This document shows, piece by piece, positions 12,320 to 24,590 of a DNA stretch of 64,000 nucleotides (the first letter of the stretch is position 1; every line of letters begins with the position of its first letter). The notes beneath the pieces were generated by a model, which was given only the letters and a program-made list of their open reading frames with translations, was not told where the DNA came from and made no database searches. This stretch comes from Piscicola geometra. Taxonomy: Eukaryota; Annelida; Clitellata; Hirudinida; Piscicolidae. The DNA is taken from positions 14,972,195-15,036,194 of the forward strand of contig OX030956.1 of NCBI GenBank assembly GCA_943735955.1. Direction: 5' to 3'. A program made the position numbers and the translations under genes.

Positions 12320-14178
12320 TTAACTATCAGATCCGAACTTCTGATTTGATAAACCGTTAATATTTCGCAAAAACTGAGAAAATGGAAAGAAATGCGTTGA
12401 AAACAAAGATGGTTGGCAGAATGTATTTTGGGGGAATAGGATTTTAGCAGTGTGGTACTGTGAGGCTAGAGTGCTTCTGTATAGAGATATCAAGGCAGGT
12501 AGGGAAGGGTATCTGAGATTGGATGGAAGATGATTGTAGTTATTGGGAGGTGTGTTAAAAAGAGAGTATGAAAGATGGTTTGGGAGAGTTTCTTGTTGTA
12601 TGTTCTTGTGTGTGATGTTTGTAGTAGGATTGGATTGATTGTCTTCATAAACTTTTCCTTGATCCACAATCGGGTTTTCTTCATTATTGTCGTGAAGGAT
12701 TTCTTCTTGACCACTGTTTTGGTTCTCAGTAGCAGCACAAAACACCCGATTGGTGCCATTCTTTTCAGGGTCACTAATGATTTTATTACGTTGATTTCTT
12801 GTTTCTTTATCCTTGACTGCGTCTGTGCTCAACTCAGAGGTATGGGAGAAATGTGGAAAAGACATAGAATAGACTGATGAAAAATTGGAAGATGGTAGAA
12901 ACAAGGATGATGAAGAGAATGAAGATTGTGCAAGAGGAAGAGACTTTGTTAGAAATGGTGAGAAGAAAGTATCTCCGTTTTGAATGGTGTGGGAAGTTTT
13001 AATGGCACTAGTTGATCTAGAAATGACTGGTCTGTTATACAAAGATTGACAGAGAAAAGGGTTGAGGGGATTCTTAACAGAAGATTGTTGTTTAGAAGGA
13101 TGCACTTGAGACGAAATCAGATAAGTTTTAAATAGATTCTCGCTAGGCATAGTGATGGGTTGTGAACTGGTTACAAAAATGCCTGAAGAAAACGGATAAT
13201 AATAATTACGAAAAGGAAAAGAAGGTTGACTAGAAGTTTCTGTTTTTTGGTATGTGATCAGTCGATTGGGAGATGACAAGCTTTCACAGGGATTTTGTAG
13301 ATTTTGTGGAAGAAATTGGAATTGGTTGTAGCTAATCGATGAATCCAGATTTTGAAAGTGTTTATCATATGGAAAGGGATAAATGGGAAACTGAGAAAAT
13401 AAAGGTGAAGTCATTGTTTGGGAGAAAGCAAGGAAGGAAGACGTATCTTCTGAAAATATTTTTCCCATTTAGGATTAAATTAATTATATTTCAAAACAAA
13501 TTCTCCGACATTGAAATTTAAACTTTAATTATTTACAAATTAAATAGTCAATGATTTAGGAATAAAGAATTCACCCAAATTACTTGGGTTTCGAAGCATC
13601 TTACGCTCCTTAGCTCTTCTGTTTTGGAACCATACCTTGATTGAAAAGATTTTCAGAATCACAAATATTCAAAAAAGTATACATAATATAATAAGTAAAC
13701 TTCGTGAAACTTTGTGAACCATAAAAAACATCTACATTCCACCTGGATTCTGGCTTCTGAAAGGCCCAGCTTGCTGCTGATTTCTTCACGCATGTAGGCA
13801 TCCGGGTAGTGGGTCTGAATAAAATAAATTTTTCTGAGTACTGCTTTATTGAGTTTTAATGCTGGATGATAAACCGGATGTAAAAATTATGATATATAAC
13901 GGTGATCCTAGGTTTATTAATAATTTAATAAATGTTTCCTTTGAAATAAACAAAAATTAAAACTTTACTATTTTGAAGATTTTTTCGAAATGCTGTAGTT
14001 GCTCTGTGGTGAAATTGGTGCGGTTTCTGCGTTGCTTGCAAGCTGGTGTGTTAAGGGAGTGGCGTGTGTCACATTCTGTGGGAGAGTCTGTCGATGGCTG
14101 CTGTAATGAAGTGAAAGTTGTTGGCGAGGATGCTGATGATAATAACTGAAAAGGGTTTTTTGATGTTTGTTGAGTCAT
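12320..14178 (-). CDS. shox: SHOX-like paired-class homeodomain transcription factor, 4 exons
   Basis: Exons on the minus strand: 14178-13969, 13814-13743, 13635-13584, 13449-12320; phases 0, 0, 1; about 487 aa. The start is the first ATG in frame after an upstream stop near 14248. A complete 60-residue homeodomain is split over three exons: [19 protein letters not shown], then [20 protein letters not shown], then [12 protein letters not shown]. It has Gln at position 50 and Asn51. The RTNFT start and [16 protein letters not shown] stretch resemble SHOX more than PRRX or PROP1. Phe replaces the usual Leu16. The 375-aa last exon is rich in Ser, Phe, Pro and Asn and I see no OAR motif near the C-terminus. 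The last intron (134 bp) is inferred from phase; if it is retained the protein stops soon after the homeodomain. Nuclear DNA-binding regulator by family. Confidence 0.82.
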
Positions 14179-15900
14179 TGAAGTGGTATACGCTGTTATT
14201 GAGAGTGGAGAAAAAGCAAAAAATGGAAATGGAGATGAAGGACTTATAGATTACATGTATTACTGTTTTCAAATGGTTTTTTTTCTAAATTCACAAAAAA
14301 TAATATTAATGGTTTAATTTTTCTTTTTTCTTTTACGAATGTTTCAAATAACATTCAATTCACTCTATATATACTAAGTAAGTCTTATAAAGACCACAGC
14401 GCTTCAATGACCACTTTATGATGTCCAATCAGAAGAGATTTAGACTCATTGGACCAATAAAAACGCTTGGATTTATTTTATCAGTTTTTTTACATTTTTC
14501 CATGTGCATTTAATGAAAACGTTTTTATGCATTCCTAAAATATATTTTTTTTAATTTTTAGCTTGAATATATATAATTATTTAACTTTAAGTTAAATTTA
14601 GAGTTCATTAAGGAATTAATTAACTTTCTTTATATTATACCTCCGTTAATTGGTTAGTTTGTGGTATAACTCTGATGTTAGACAACTTCTAATAAATTAT
14701 CATTCAATCATTTTGACCAAAACGACTCATTATATTTTTTAATTTCTTGTATTCAATAGAGTCCTTCTATATTTTTTTATTTGGTAGTCATTTTGAACAT
14801 GTTTGAAATTTGTAATTAGTTGTTGTTTAATTTTCATTTTCTGTTCATTCCTTTCATTTGAAATATGCATGAGCATCGTAATCTCGATTTTATCGTGCCT
14901 TAAGAAGATTCTTATTATAAAACAAACGCTATTTTGTGGACATTTTCAAAGTTTAATCGAGTGTTTTGAGTTTGGTGATACCTTTGATAGTGTTTTATTA
15001 ACTTTCCCATAACAATTAGCAAAGTTAACGTTTTGGTTGACGGTCAACAATTTAACTTTTTTTCAACTATTCTCTTTTGTGATTAAAACATAATATTTTA
15101 AACTTTAAAAATTCAAATGTTAAAAATTGAAATGGATAAGATTCCGTGATCTTTGCATTGTTAACTGAGTAGAGTAAATAGCTTAACTTAATTATAGGAA
15201 GGCCTCAAAGAAAAAGAAGATTTAACAAAACAATGTCTCTTATATTATAATAAAAAATACTTTTCGATTCACCATGTTAACTAGATGCAGTTGATTATTA
15301 TGACGTGAATTGATACAGTTGCATCAGCCCATTCATCAAATTATTTTTCACTTTTTTATTCCATTGAAAAATGCTACTTTAAATCTTTAAATAAAGAAGA
15401 TCCTTTATTCAATCGCACGTCCAACAGACTTTCAATTACTCTGTATAACTGTGTGTTATTCGACTCCACAAACCATTACAGGCAGCGTGATTCGAGTGGG
15501 AATCCGTCAATTAAACTCTTAAATGCCTCTGATGCTGTCTTTTGCATCTTTTAAAACAAAATATCAAGAAAATGTATGGTTTGTAACTTTTTTATTCTAT
15601 TTATTATTTTTCCCGCTATAATTACAATCAGCAACTTGGTTTAAACAAATTTCAGAAACCTGTTCGTATATATAGAGGGTTTACTTTGGAAATCGTACTC
15701 ATAATTTATGCAAATGAGATTAACGATTGACAGAGAAATATTTCCTATGTTTAAATCGCTGTATGGTTATAAAACGGTATTGCTAACACGCAAAATAAAA
15801 TACTTCAAATTAATAAGATTTTTCTCTCCTATTAGTTTAGTTTAGAGAGTTAAAAACCACGCAGATTTTTTGACTTATTTTTATGTGAATAATTTTAATT
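14179..15900. other. Upstream region of the SHOX-like gene, no gene seen
   Basis: About 1.7 kb of AT-rich sequence lies 5' of the homeobox gene. It should include its promoter and 5' UTR, but I cannot place a TATA box or start site with confidence. No convincing coding exon or transposon is visible. Confidence 0.5.
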
Positions 15901-15911
15901 TCAATGTTAAC

Positions 15912-16280
15912 AGATTTGACATTACTGAGTAAAATTATTATTAATTACTCAAAAAAGTATTCATAAAAGAAGTAAAGAAGCCTTATTTATTGTTCATTTA
16001 ACGATATTACTCGCCTCAGATAGTTTGCCGAAATATATACCAGATTTGACATTACTGAGTAAAATTATTATTAATTACTCAAAAAATTATTCGTAAAAGA
16101 AGTAAAGAAGCCTCATTTATTGTTCATTTTACGATATATCTCGCCTCAGATAGTTTGCCGAAATATATATCGTGAACTATCATATAACTTTTTTTAAAAT
16201 ATGTAAAAAAAGAAGTAAAAGAAGTCTCAGTTATTGTTCATTTTACGATATATCTCGCTTCGGATAGTTTGCCGAAATCT
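15912..16280. repeat. Tandem repeat of about 129 bp, two full copies and one partial
   Basis: The copy at about 15912-16040 (AGATTTGACATTACTGAG to TTTGCCGAAATATATA) is repeated at 16042-16170 with few differences. A third, partial copy (AAGAAGTAAAAGAAGTC to TTTGCCGAAAT) ends near 16278. There is no coding potential. Confidence 0.85.
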
Positions 16281-16429
16281 AAAATAACATGGCCGCTTCT
16301 TGTTATTGTTAGAAACCAACAATCAGCTGATTCAAGAAATAAATAAACATTGCCATCAGCTGTTTTTATATTGCTATGTCTATGCTTCCGAGTACGATTT
16401 CCAAAGTATCCTTATATAGAGGGAGGTGG

Positions 16430-16640
16430 CTCAGGATGAACCGGTTTCTAAGATGGCGAGCGGGTTGGCTTAGATGGCAAAGTCGTTGGACCTGCAACTT
16501 AAAGGTCGCCAGTTCGAATCTATGTTCAGCCAACCATGAGCTATCATATACCTTGTGTATATGATGCGGTGTTTCACGACTTATGTCGTGTGAGTGGCGC
16601 TTCAGTGCCTTGGCGCATTATAAATAGACATTATTTATAT
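16430..16640 (+). mobile_element. tRNA-derived SINE
   Basis: A tRNA-like head lies at 16463-16535. Its 7-nt ends GGTTGGC and GCCAACC pair perfectly. It has an A-box-like TGGCTTAGATGG and a B-box-like AGTTCGAATCT, which could act as an internal RNA polymerase III promoter. A non-tRNA body (GGCGCTTCAGTGCC) follows; a similar body occurs near 2838. The anticodon arm pairs poorly, so I treat it as a SINE rather than a working tRNA gene. Confidence 0.65.
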
Positions 16641-16904
16641 AATCATTCTTTTACAGTTTTATTGTAATTCAAATTCCAATATTAAATACCAATAATTCTC
16701 AGAAATGTAATAAAAATAAATTTCAGAAATTTAATAAAAATATTTTAGAAATAATAAAACAAATTAATCCTATAAAAATACATAAAATGTACTAAAAAGC
16801 ACATAAAAAATGTCATAAAAATTATATATAAAATTAAATACTAATAATTATCAGAAATTTAATAAAAATAAATGTCAGACATTTAATACAAACAAATGTC
16901 AGAA

Positions 16905-17760
16905 ATTGAATCAAAGGGAGCCATTGGAACCAAGAAGGAGTATCTATGTTGGCCTCAAGAAGACGAGCACCTAACATCTTCTCAACAGTGGTATTGCCCT
17001 GTTCCACAAGACCCTGGCACTTAGGATTCCTTGGACGGCTATTCACAATAGTGACTTCCCCAGGCCATTCCCTACACAGATTGAGTTGACGAACTCACGG
17101 TCATTATCTGAGTGGAATATCTTTAGACTCCCCAGATAACAGAACACCTGGTTTTAAAGATTAAAGGCCACTTCAGCTGCTGATTTATGACAAAAGACAA
17201 AAAGCACGTGGAACTTGGACCAGTGGTCCATGTAGTGCCCAATCCAGCTGTACGTCCCATCTCGACAATGCCTCATGTCTATCAGATCAATCTGTAAAAA
17301 ATGCATGTAGAGTGGTTAGGCATGTTAATTACATTAAATCCTATAACATTTATCAATTATTAATGAAAGATTGATAGGATTGTGCATGTACCCTCTCGTC
17401 ATGAATCCAGATGATATTATGGGTTTCAATGGCTCCCTTGTTGTCTGTGGCTTGCGCATGTGACATGTAAGGCAAAGAGCAACATATTTGTCTATGGCAC
17501 ACCTAGGCACACACTCATACATCTCATTAGCTGTCTTCCCGATGCCCATATGACCTTTACTCATGTGCACTTTGAATGATGTCAAAAAAGTTCTCAACAA
17601 AAGCAACAGGCTTCCAGGAAGAGATTATGGTTGTGTCATTGGCATTCTGCAAAAATATTTTTTAAATAAAAAAATTATTTGAAAAAAATATAATAAAATC
17701 ACAATGACTTACTTGAGATTTTGAGGGTAGACAAAGTACGTCCCCAAGTCCCAATGCTGC
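16905..17760 (-). mobile_element. Integrase-domain remnant of a transposon (Ginger/GIN-like or gypsy-like)
   Basis: Read on the minus strand, pieces appear in integrase order. First is a zinc-binding H2C2 segment (HMSKGHMGIGKT, later CLTC). Next is a catalytic core beginning QIDLIDMRHCRDGTYSW with DHWSK. Then comes the second Asp in HSDNDREF, and finally NPKCQGLVEQGN, whose Glu is the likely third catalytic residue. Stops and frame changes interrupt it (for example between 17041 and 17330), so it is a pseudogene. I see no LTRs or protease/reverse transcriptase. The DLIDM and SDND wording resembles the integrases of GIN1/KRBA2-type Ginger elements. Confidence 0.6.
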
Positions 17761-18441
17761 ATGAGAAATAAGCTGGATTATACTACTTTAGTTGGCATTC
17801 TGTTTTATAGCAAAATAATCTGCTATTCTAAAAACGATAAAAACATATTACAAACAAAATCATTTGACATTATTAAAGGAAACCTATTTTAGATCTGAGG
17901 AAAGATCATCGAGAAATAGTAGAGAATGTTACAGAATAAATGTTAAAAGATTCCGACGATTACTGAATATAGTTGGAAGGCACTTCGAATAGTCGGTCGA
18001 AAACCACAAAAGCAACCCTTCAGCTCAGACCGTATGTTTGAAGTTTGGAAATTTTTTTTCCATAATTTCATATTTTGATTCAATTCATAATCGTCTTAAA
18101 AAAAAATTTTTTTTTCGATTATTCGTCTGCGTTTAGTTTATCTAATTTCCATCCAAGCAACATAAAAAGCCACTCGTTGAATGGATTGGCTCAAAACGAT
18201 TCACCAGTGTTAAAACAGTTATGGTTTGAAATCCATTGAAGAAGAAGAAGAAGAAGTATGGTTCAATCAATAAATTAATCACAACTATTTCTATAGAACT
18301 TTTTTCGAATTAAAAAGCATTTTTAATTAAATGTGTTAAATAAAACCGGTTTATACCCTTTCCAATATATGTATATCAAACCTCACCCACATCACCATCA
18401 TCATCAGTGTCTTTAACATTAAAAAATTTAATCATCACCAC

Positions 18442-21116
18442 AAGGGGCGCAACCAGCAAAAATGGCTGGGGGGGGCTCACTTTCGAGGAAAAAAACTCAA
18501 TGGTATAAATCAAAACTAACCATTATAAATAACAAAGAACTTGAGATAGTTTATTAATGCTACAAAAAAACGGCTAACTAAGTTGCATAGTAAAATAGTC
18601 ATGAATTTGTCAATTAAGAGAAAATTATAAAAAATAGTTGATATGAGATCCTAAAAAGTCTTTAAAAAATTAACTTATTTTAATTTGAAGTACATTTTGA
18701 TGTGTTTTTAGCTAAAAAATAATTTTTCGATCGGTATGGGAAAATTTTTTGATCATTTCATTTACTGGAAGAAGTGCGGTAGTTGTTTTGTTAGCCGATA
18801 TTCTCAATAAACTTTGTTAACGACATGCAGACATAGTCGTCCTAAGATGACTTTTAATAAGCCGAAGTTTCGAAAATGCTCTTTCTGCATCTGATGAAGT
18901 AACTGGCAGAGTCAGAGCAACATCGAGCATATAGTGCAGATCGGGCTGAAGGCTTGTGGCACAAAAGAGCTCTTGCAGTTCGATACATGCATTAGGATCA
19001 GACTGATCCGCACGTAAACTTGTTGATGTAAATTTGAGCTGTCTTTGAACTGTTTCAGCATCCTTTCCATGAAGTAGGCATAGCTCCGAAAGCTCAGGAG
19101 TCATTATCCCATTCTGCAAAGCATCAAGAGCAGCCAAGGCAGGGTTGTCGAACCGACTGGTTATCTGATAAGTAACCAGATCGATAATTTCGTAGTATTC
19201 TTCTATTTTCAGTTGGGTTGTCTTTGTATGGCTATGCATTGACCAAATTGGCATAGCTTGCGATATAACAGAGTCTGTAAGATTTGATGGTAGAAAACGT
19301 TTTCTTGTGGGTCTGTCTGAATTTAATTGGAAATAGAACATCAAAAATGGAATCAGTTATTGAGGGCCAGCGCGGATTACATCTTAACAGCATAAATGAT
19401 ATGTCAAGGATTTCATGACATTAGACTGAGTATATTAGACTAGATTAGGCTATAATTAATATTATAATTATTAAAATCTTTTAAATTATTATTTTCTGAT
19501 TAACTCAATATTTTGAATATAATAATACCTTCTGGTTCTGGGATATTCATTTTATTGTTTGGTGAATTCTTCAATGATACAGAGTCTTGAACAATTTCAT
19601 TGAACACTTTCTCTGTTCTCATCTGTGATAAACTCGTAAGAAGCATCTTTACATGCTTCTGAGCACCCACAAGATTTAAAACTGGACTTTGAAGTGCTTG
19701 GCTTAATTCTGATATAGGACATAGAATTGCGTAGAGAGTAGACACTGTGGCCAAAAATTTTGCATCCAGTGTTTCTGAAAGTGATCCCAATCCCATCTCA
19801 CATAAAGCATCTTTAATATATGTTAGTTTGTTGTGAAATATACGAAGATTTCTAGTCCTAGCAATAAATCGAGTACTGCTGATTGACAAAAGCCTACGAT
19901 ACGTTTTTTCTTTTTTGTGAAGTTCAGTTTTTTCAAAAAATTGGTCTAATTCTTCCATTTCTCCTTCACTTGACTGCACAATCTATAGTAATTTGATTCA
20001 ATAACATAAAACTAAGTTATTATAAACGATTTCTGATATGGAGCATAAACTAAATAAGCACACAAGTCTGGCATCTTACCTCATTGGCTTTATCGTCTCC
20101 TGTCTCTATCTGTGGTAGTTCTTCTAGTAGGTGTCTTTCCATAATTGATGTCCGCTGTGCTGACGACGACACACATGAATACACATCCTGGATTTTGCCA
20201 AAACATGAAATTGCTGCTGCACTCTGCTCTGCTGCATGGCTCATAACCAGCTGTAGGTTATGGGACCAGCACCATGTGTAGATAGCCCGTGGATATTTCT
20301 CTCGTATACGGGCTTGCACACCTTGCTTTCCTCCCCGCATGTTAGCTCCTCCATCATAGCCCTGGCCAACCATCTGGTCTAAGTTAATGCCAAGTTCTGT
20401 TAGAACTTCAATATGTATGGTTGAAAGACTTTCCCCAGTTGAAGAAATAGTTTCCACTATAGCTATAAGATGTTCTTGTGGTATTCCTGTCAAAGTTTAA
20501 ATTTAAAATATAAGCACATTTAAAACTTATGCGCTCTTAAATATTAAGTGTATTTTTATACACAACTTAATTATTATTTGTTTGCTGACTTATAAATGTA
20601 AAAAAAAATATGTTTTTTTAATTAAAAAAATTTAACATAATTTAACACTCATGATAAACTATTGAAAACTGAGAATTCATCTAAAAAAATTATTGTTTTT
20701 ACCAGTTTTTTCATTTGTGTAGCGTATACTGATAGCGACTTGCCTCTTGGTACTAGCATCTGTTGTTTCATCCATTATTACGCTGAATGGTTTCTTTGTC
20801 AGAAGGATTGGCTTCAAAACTTCTTCAACTGTAAGTTCATCAACAATCTTTATGCTCTATTTTTTCCCAGAATTTGTCACATGTTAGTGTTATTTTAGTG
20901 GGATCGCTATGTTCTGTGTTGATATATAAAATGTTTCGTGAGATAAAGAGATGGCCATCCAGAGAAAATATTTTTATCATATGAAATATTGAAAATCCCA
21001 TTACCCCCCCCCCCCCCCTCAAAAAAAACTCATCGATTTTCGAAAAATTGCGAGACCCTTCGAAAAGGTCTGGGGGGGGCTTGAGCCCCCCCAGCCCCCC
21101 CCTAGTTGCGCCACTG
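18442..21116 (-). mobile_element. hAT DNA transposon, 2675 bp, with perfect 8-bp target duplication (hAT-1)
   Basis: The ends are GGGGCGCAACCAGC at the left and, as reverse complement, CAGTGGCGCAACTAGG at the right. Direct repeats ATCACCAC flank it at 18434-18441 and 21117-21124. Subterminal G/C runs (GGGGGGGCTCAAGCCCC-like) can form hairpins at the 5' end. It carries most of a minus-strand transposase but lacks the N-terminal zinc-finger part: only about 230 bp separate the 5' end from the first recognisable coding block. Confidence 0.9.
18797..20850 (-). pseudogene. hAT transposase (ZMYM1-like/DUF4371 type), N-terminally truncated
   Basis: Four coding blocks on the minus strand, separated by short introns. 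20850-20698 has VIMDETTDASTKRQ, with the first catalytic Asp. 20493-20084 has GQGYDGGANMRGGKQGV and TWCWSHNLQLVMSHAA. 19990-19500 is helical, starting SSEGEMEELDQFF. 19344-18797 ends with the dimerisation domain, LPVTSSDAERAFSKLRLIKS. This block order is standard for this hAT group. Missing is the N-terminal TTF/BED-type zinc finger. The remaining blocks are nearly stop-free, so the copy is fairly young. It catalysed cut-and-paste transposition when intact. Confidence 0.75.
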
Positions 21117-21347
21117 ATCACCACAGTACCAATATTCCAACTACAGCATAATCATCACCACATCATCTTCACAACCACAAAACATAATCATCGTTTTTCT
21201 TAATCTTCTTGCCACTGGTGTTGAGGTTGCGACAGGAGGTAAAGAAAAAGTTCTTGCCAACACTGGAACTGTTGTTTTTGGGGAAGGTTTTATTTTTTTT
21301 TGTCGCAGCTCACCTGGTTCCCTGAAGCCATCTTGGTTTGCTGCGGC

Positions 21348-23408
21348 CAGTGGCGCAACCAGGGGGGGGCTGGGGGAGGCTCAAGCCCCCCCAGACCTTT
21401 TCAAAGGGTCTCGCAATTTTTCGAAAATCGATGAGTTTTTTTGGTGGTGGGGGGGGGGTAATGAATTTTTCAATATGCCATAGGACAATGATATTTTCTC
21501 TGGATGGCCTTCGGGTCTTTATCTCACGAAACATTTCATATATCAACACAGAACATAGAGATCCCACCAAAATAACACTAACATGTCACAAATTCTGAGA
21601 AGAAATAGAGCACCACTAGACCTTAACTACACTTTTAAATTTTTACACTTTTTATATGTAAATTTTTAAGCCATGACACAGTATATAAAGAACAAATCAG
21701 ATAGACAAAACAACTCTCGAGCTTTCAGAATATCCAACCTTCATGGAAAGGATGCAGAAACTGTGTGAAGACAGCTCAAAATTCCATCAACACATCAAGT
21801 TTACGTGCGTATCAGTCTCATTGCATGTATCGAACTGCAAGAATTCTTTTGAGCAACAAGCCTTCAGCCCGAGTTGCATTATATGCTCGATGTTGTTCTG
21901 AGTCTGCCAGTTACTTCATCAGATGCAGAAAGAGCATTTTCTAAACTTCGGCTTATTAAAATTCATCTTAAGACGACTGTATCTGCATGTCGTTTGCATA
22001 GCTTGTTTGAGAGTATCTGCTACCAAAACCGCTACTGCACTTCTTCCAGTAAATGAAATGGTGAAAAGATTTTCACAAACTGATCGAAAAATTATTTTGT
22101 AACTGAAAACACATCAAAATTTAGTTGAAACTAAATATTTGAAAAAAAATTATAGACTGTTTAGGATCTCATATCAAACTTAGTTTTTTTCTTTTTTTCC
22201 TTAGTTTAAAAAATGATGACGTAACTTTAAGAATACTATGCAACTTAGTTTGTAGTTTTTCTTTTGTATCATTAATAAACTATCTAAATTGTTTATCAAT
22301 TATAATTGGTAGTTTTTATTTAGCCCATTGACCGCCGCTACCCGAGAAAAAAAGTTAAAATGAATTTTACATTTAGATTTGCATTATATGGTTATAAGAA
22401 TAACTCAAGCAAAATTGAAAACAATTATTTCATAAGTTTTAATGGGGCAAAATGCTGCGAAAACGCAACGTGAGCGGGAAGTGTCACATACTTATGTACA
22501 GTAAGAAATCATAAATAAATTGATTCAAACCACATTTATTAAACAGAAATAAATTTCAATTGCGAATAGTTCAATAAAATTCAGACTTCTAATTATTTTA
22601 TTTGTTATAATATTAATAATAATTATTTTAATTACAACAAAAAAAATTATTTAACGTGAATTACAACAGCACTCATAAACTGTCGTGCTGTTTCAAAGAC
22701 GACACTGACGACGAATGTTATCTTTATTTTAATTTTATATTCAACCTATGAGAGGTTAAAAAACTATATTCTTTTCAATAAAAGCTTCAAGTGTGAAACA
22801 TTTGCGGTTTGAAATTTTTTATCGAAATATAAAAATCAACATTCATCTACAAAATTCAACTTTTAATTTTACTTTTATAAATTTCATAATACATTAACAT
22901 TAAAATAGCAAATTTTATTCTTATTATAATGATTAGACTTATTAAAAAGCATATGAAATCATATTATGTCAAAGTTGCGAAAACGCACCATTGATTTTTA
23001 AAAGCATTGAAAACGTTTTGCAAGTTATTTTGAATATTAAAAAATTAATTCAAGTATTAACTATCTTTTCACACTGAAATTAAGACTAAATTTGTATAAA
23101 TATACTAAAAATCGAACGAAAAAATTGAACAATTATCTAAGCGAAGAAAGATTGTTTCGAGAAATTTTAAATGTGAACAGGATATAAAAGACTATAAATA
23201 ATAAAATTGAAAAAGTTGAAATTTAACCTATAAAATTAAAATGTAAAATTTATTGTACAAAATATGTGAAAAAACTCGGTATAAAAACAGCAAAAAAATA
23301 TATAAATTGATGTTGCAAAACGCAACAGCTGCGGTAAATGGATTAAACAATTATTTTTTTTTACTAAAGTTGAGCCCCCTCCAGCATTTTTTGCTGGTTG
23401 CGCCCCTG
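21348..23408 (+). mobile_element. hAT element of the same family with perfect 8-bp duplication, internally deleted (hAT-2)
   Basis: It begins CAGTGGCGCAACC and ends GGTTGCGCCCCTG. Direct repeats GCTGCGGC lie at 21340-21347 and 23409-23416. Only the transposase C-terminus is left (21700-22060, LPVTSSDAERAFSKLRLIKI), with stops. A 1-kb piggyBac-like passenger occupies its 3' half. It is therefore non-autonomous and was inserted 223 bp from hAT-1 in the opposite orientation. Confidence 0.88.
22320..23346. mobile_element. piggyBac-like non-autonomous insertion (family Z) inside hAT-2
   Basis: The ends are TTAGCCCATTGACCGCCGCT and, as reverse complement, TTTAATCCATTTACCGCAGC. This gives an inverted repeat of about 16 bp next to a TTAA-like site (TTAG on one side, TTAA on the other). 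The homologous place in hAT-1 lacks this DNA. There is no coding potential. The piggyBac assignment rests on the TTAA site and the CCCATT-type ends. Confidence 0.55.
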
Positions 23409-23539
23409 GCTGCGGCCATTTCTTGACAGACTCAAAACGACCAACATTCACACAAAAAAATTTTTTTAATTATTAATATCTAATTTTTATTTAGATTTAA
23501 GATTGTAACATTTTAAGAGACTATCGACAAACCAATAAA

Positions 23540-23830
23540 ACGAATAGCAACCAGCGTGAAGTTAGAGAAAGTTTGCAGGATCTGTTTGACATAGCGCATT
23601 CTCAAGCTCTCACTATGATCACGGTTCAAGAAGACAAAGCGTGAAAGCATGGGTCCTAATAAACAAGGTGTTGGCTCGAAGAAAAGGAAAAAACAGAAAA
23701 CGCCTGATGGAATACGAAGCTCGAAAGACAAAGGAGGCTGTGCGAAAAGATAAGCAGAGATACGGGTTGCAGCTCTTAACAAAACCACTGCAGATCCTCC
23801 TCGTCACCTTGTCTTCCATTCTGATCTACT
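23540..23830 (+). pseudogene. Frameshifted fragment of an unrecognised charged, helical protein
   Basis: One frame reads REVRESLQDLFDIAHSQAL and breaks at EDKA followed by a stop. The next frame continues NKVLARRKGKNRKRLMEYEA and RKTKEAVRKDKQRYG. The two halves look like one ancestral protein of a kind often seen in many copies in invertebrate genomes. I cannot name its function. The frame break argues that it is dead. Confidence 0.35.
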
Positions 23831-24590
23831 TCAATAAATGTTGTGTGACTTAGTATCAGAGCACACAAAGAACCTTTTAACCGCATTAGAAATACCTCAA
23901 AGTTTCCTTGGCTTTAATACGGGCGTTCAATTGTGTGTTGTCTAACCAGGAATATAAAAAATATTGCTTGCTCCAAGTTTTAGAAAAACACCGACATGAG
24001 TATCAGAGCTCTAAAAAATCTCATTTTGATCATGCTTTTGAATAAAAATGAAAAAACATTTTAAACATTAATAGTTTTAACAATGTAATTTAGTTAAAAG
24101 GTAGTTTTCTGAATAAATTCATCTTTAAAAAAATTATTTTAAATACAAAAGAGATAAAGAAATGTTTCTGAATATTTTTAATGATACGAAACCTTCATAG
24201 TGTTGCGCCAGTGGTAAATATTGAAATTATCGCTTGAAACTTTACAAAGATTTTTTAAACTATAAAAGTAAGCAAAAACAAATTTAAGAGGTTTAAAAAT
24301 CAAAATGTTTTTTTTCATTGGCACCCTAATATACATACAGATGTATACAGATAATTATGTAAATAAAAGTTTTATTCTTGTATATTATGTAAATAAAGAT
24401 TTTTTTCTTGTGATTTATGTAAATAAAAAAATATTTTTAATTTTATAAACAAGTTTTAACAGTTTTTTATAATTAAATAAGCATGTCAGTTTTGTCTTTG
24501 TATTGAATAATGCAAACATTTGTAAAGTAACTTTTAACGAATAAAAACTGTGTCCCTTACTTTTTTTCGGGCTGGATACGCCCATGACAG

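Larger units (their letters stand above)
18250..23510 (-). mobile_element. SINE-like repeat copy (family X) split by two hAT insertions
   Basis: Three pieces, 18250-18441, 21125-21347 and 23417-23510, read in order on the minus strand. They match the uninterrupted plus-strand copy at 44208-44851. Examples: the CAACCTCACCCAC area at the left, the CATCATCTTCACAACCAC area in the middle, and the GACAGACTCAAAACGACC area at the right. The gaps are exactly the two hAT elements with their 8-bp duplications. No coding potential. Confidence 0.7.

Noticed and set aside
16463..16535. A functional tRNA gene (pseudo-anticodon GCA)
   Set aside because: The acceptor ends pair well and A/B-box-like motifs are present, but the anticodon stem does not pair properly and the unit continues into a SINE body.
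23236..23451. Small ORFs at the hAT-2 right end (and the matching one at 42243-42476)
   Set aside because: They read through terminal inverted repeats and the passenger. The shared sequence reflects the transposon, not a gene.
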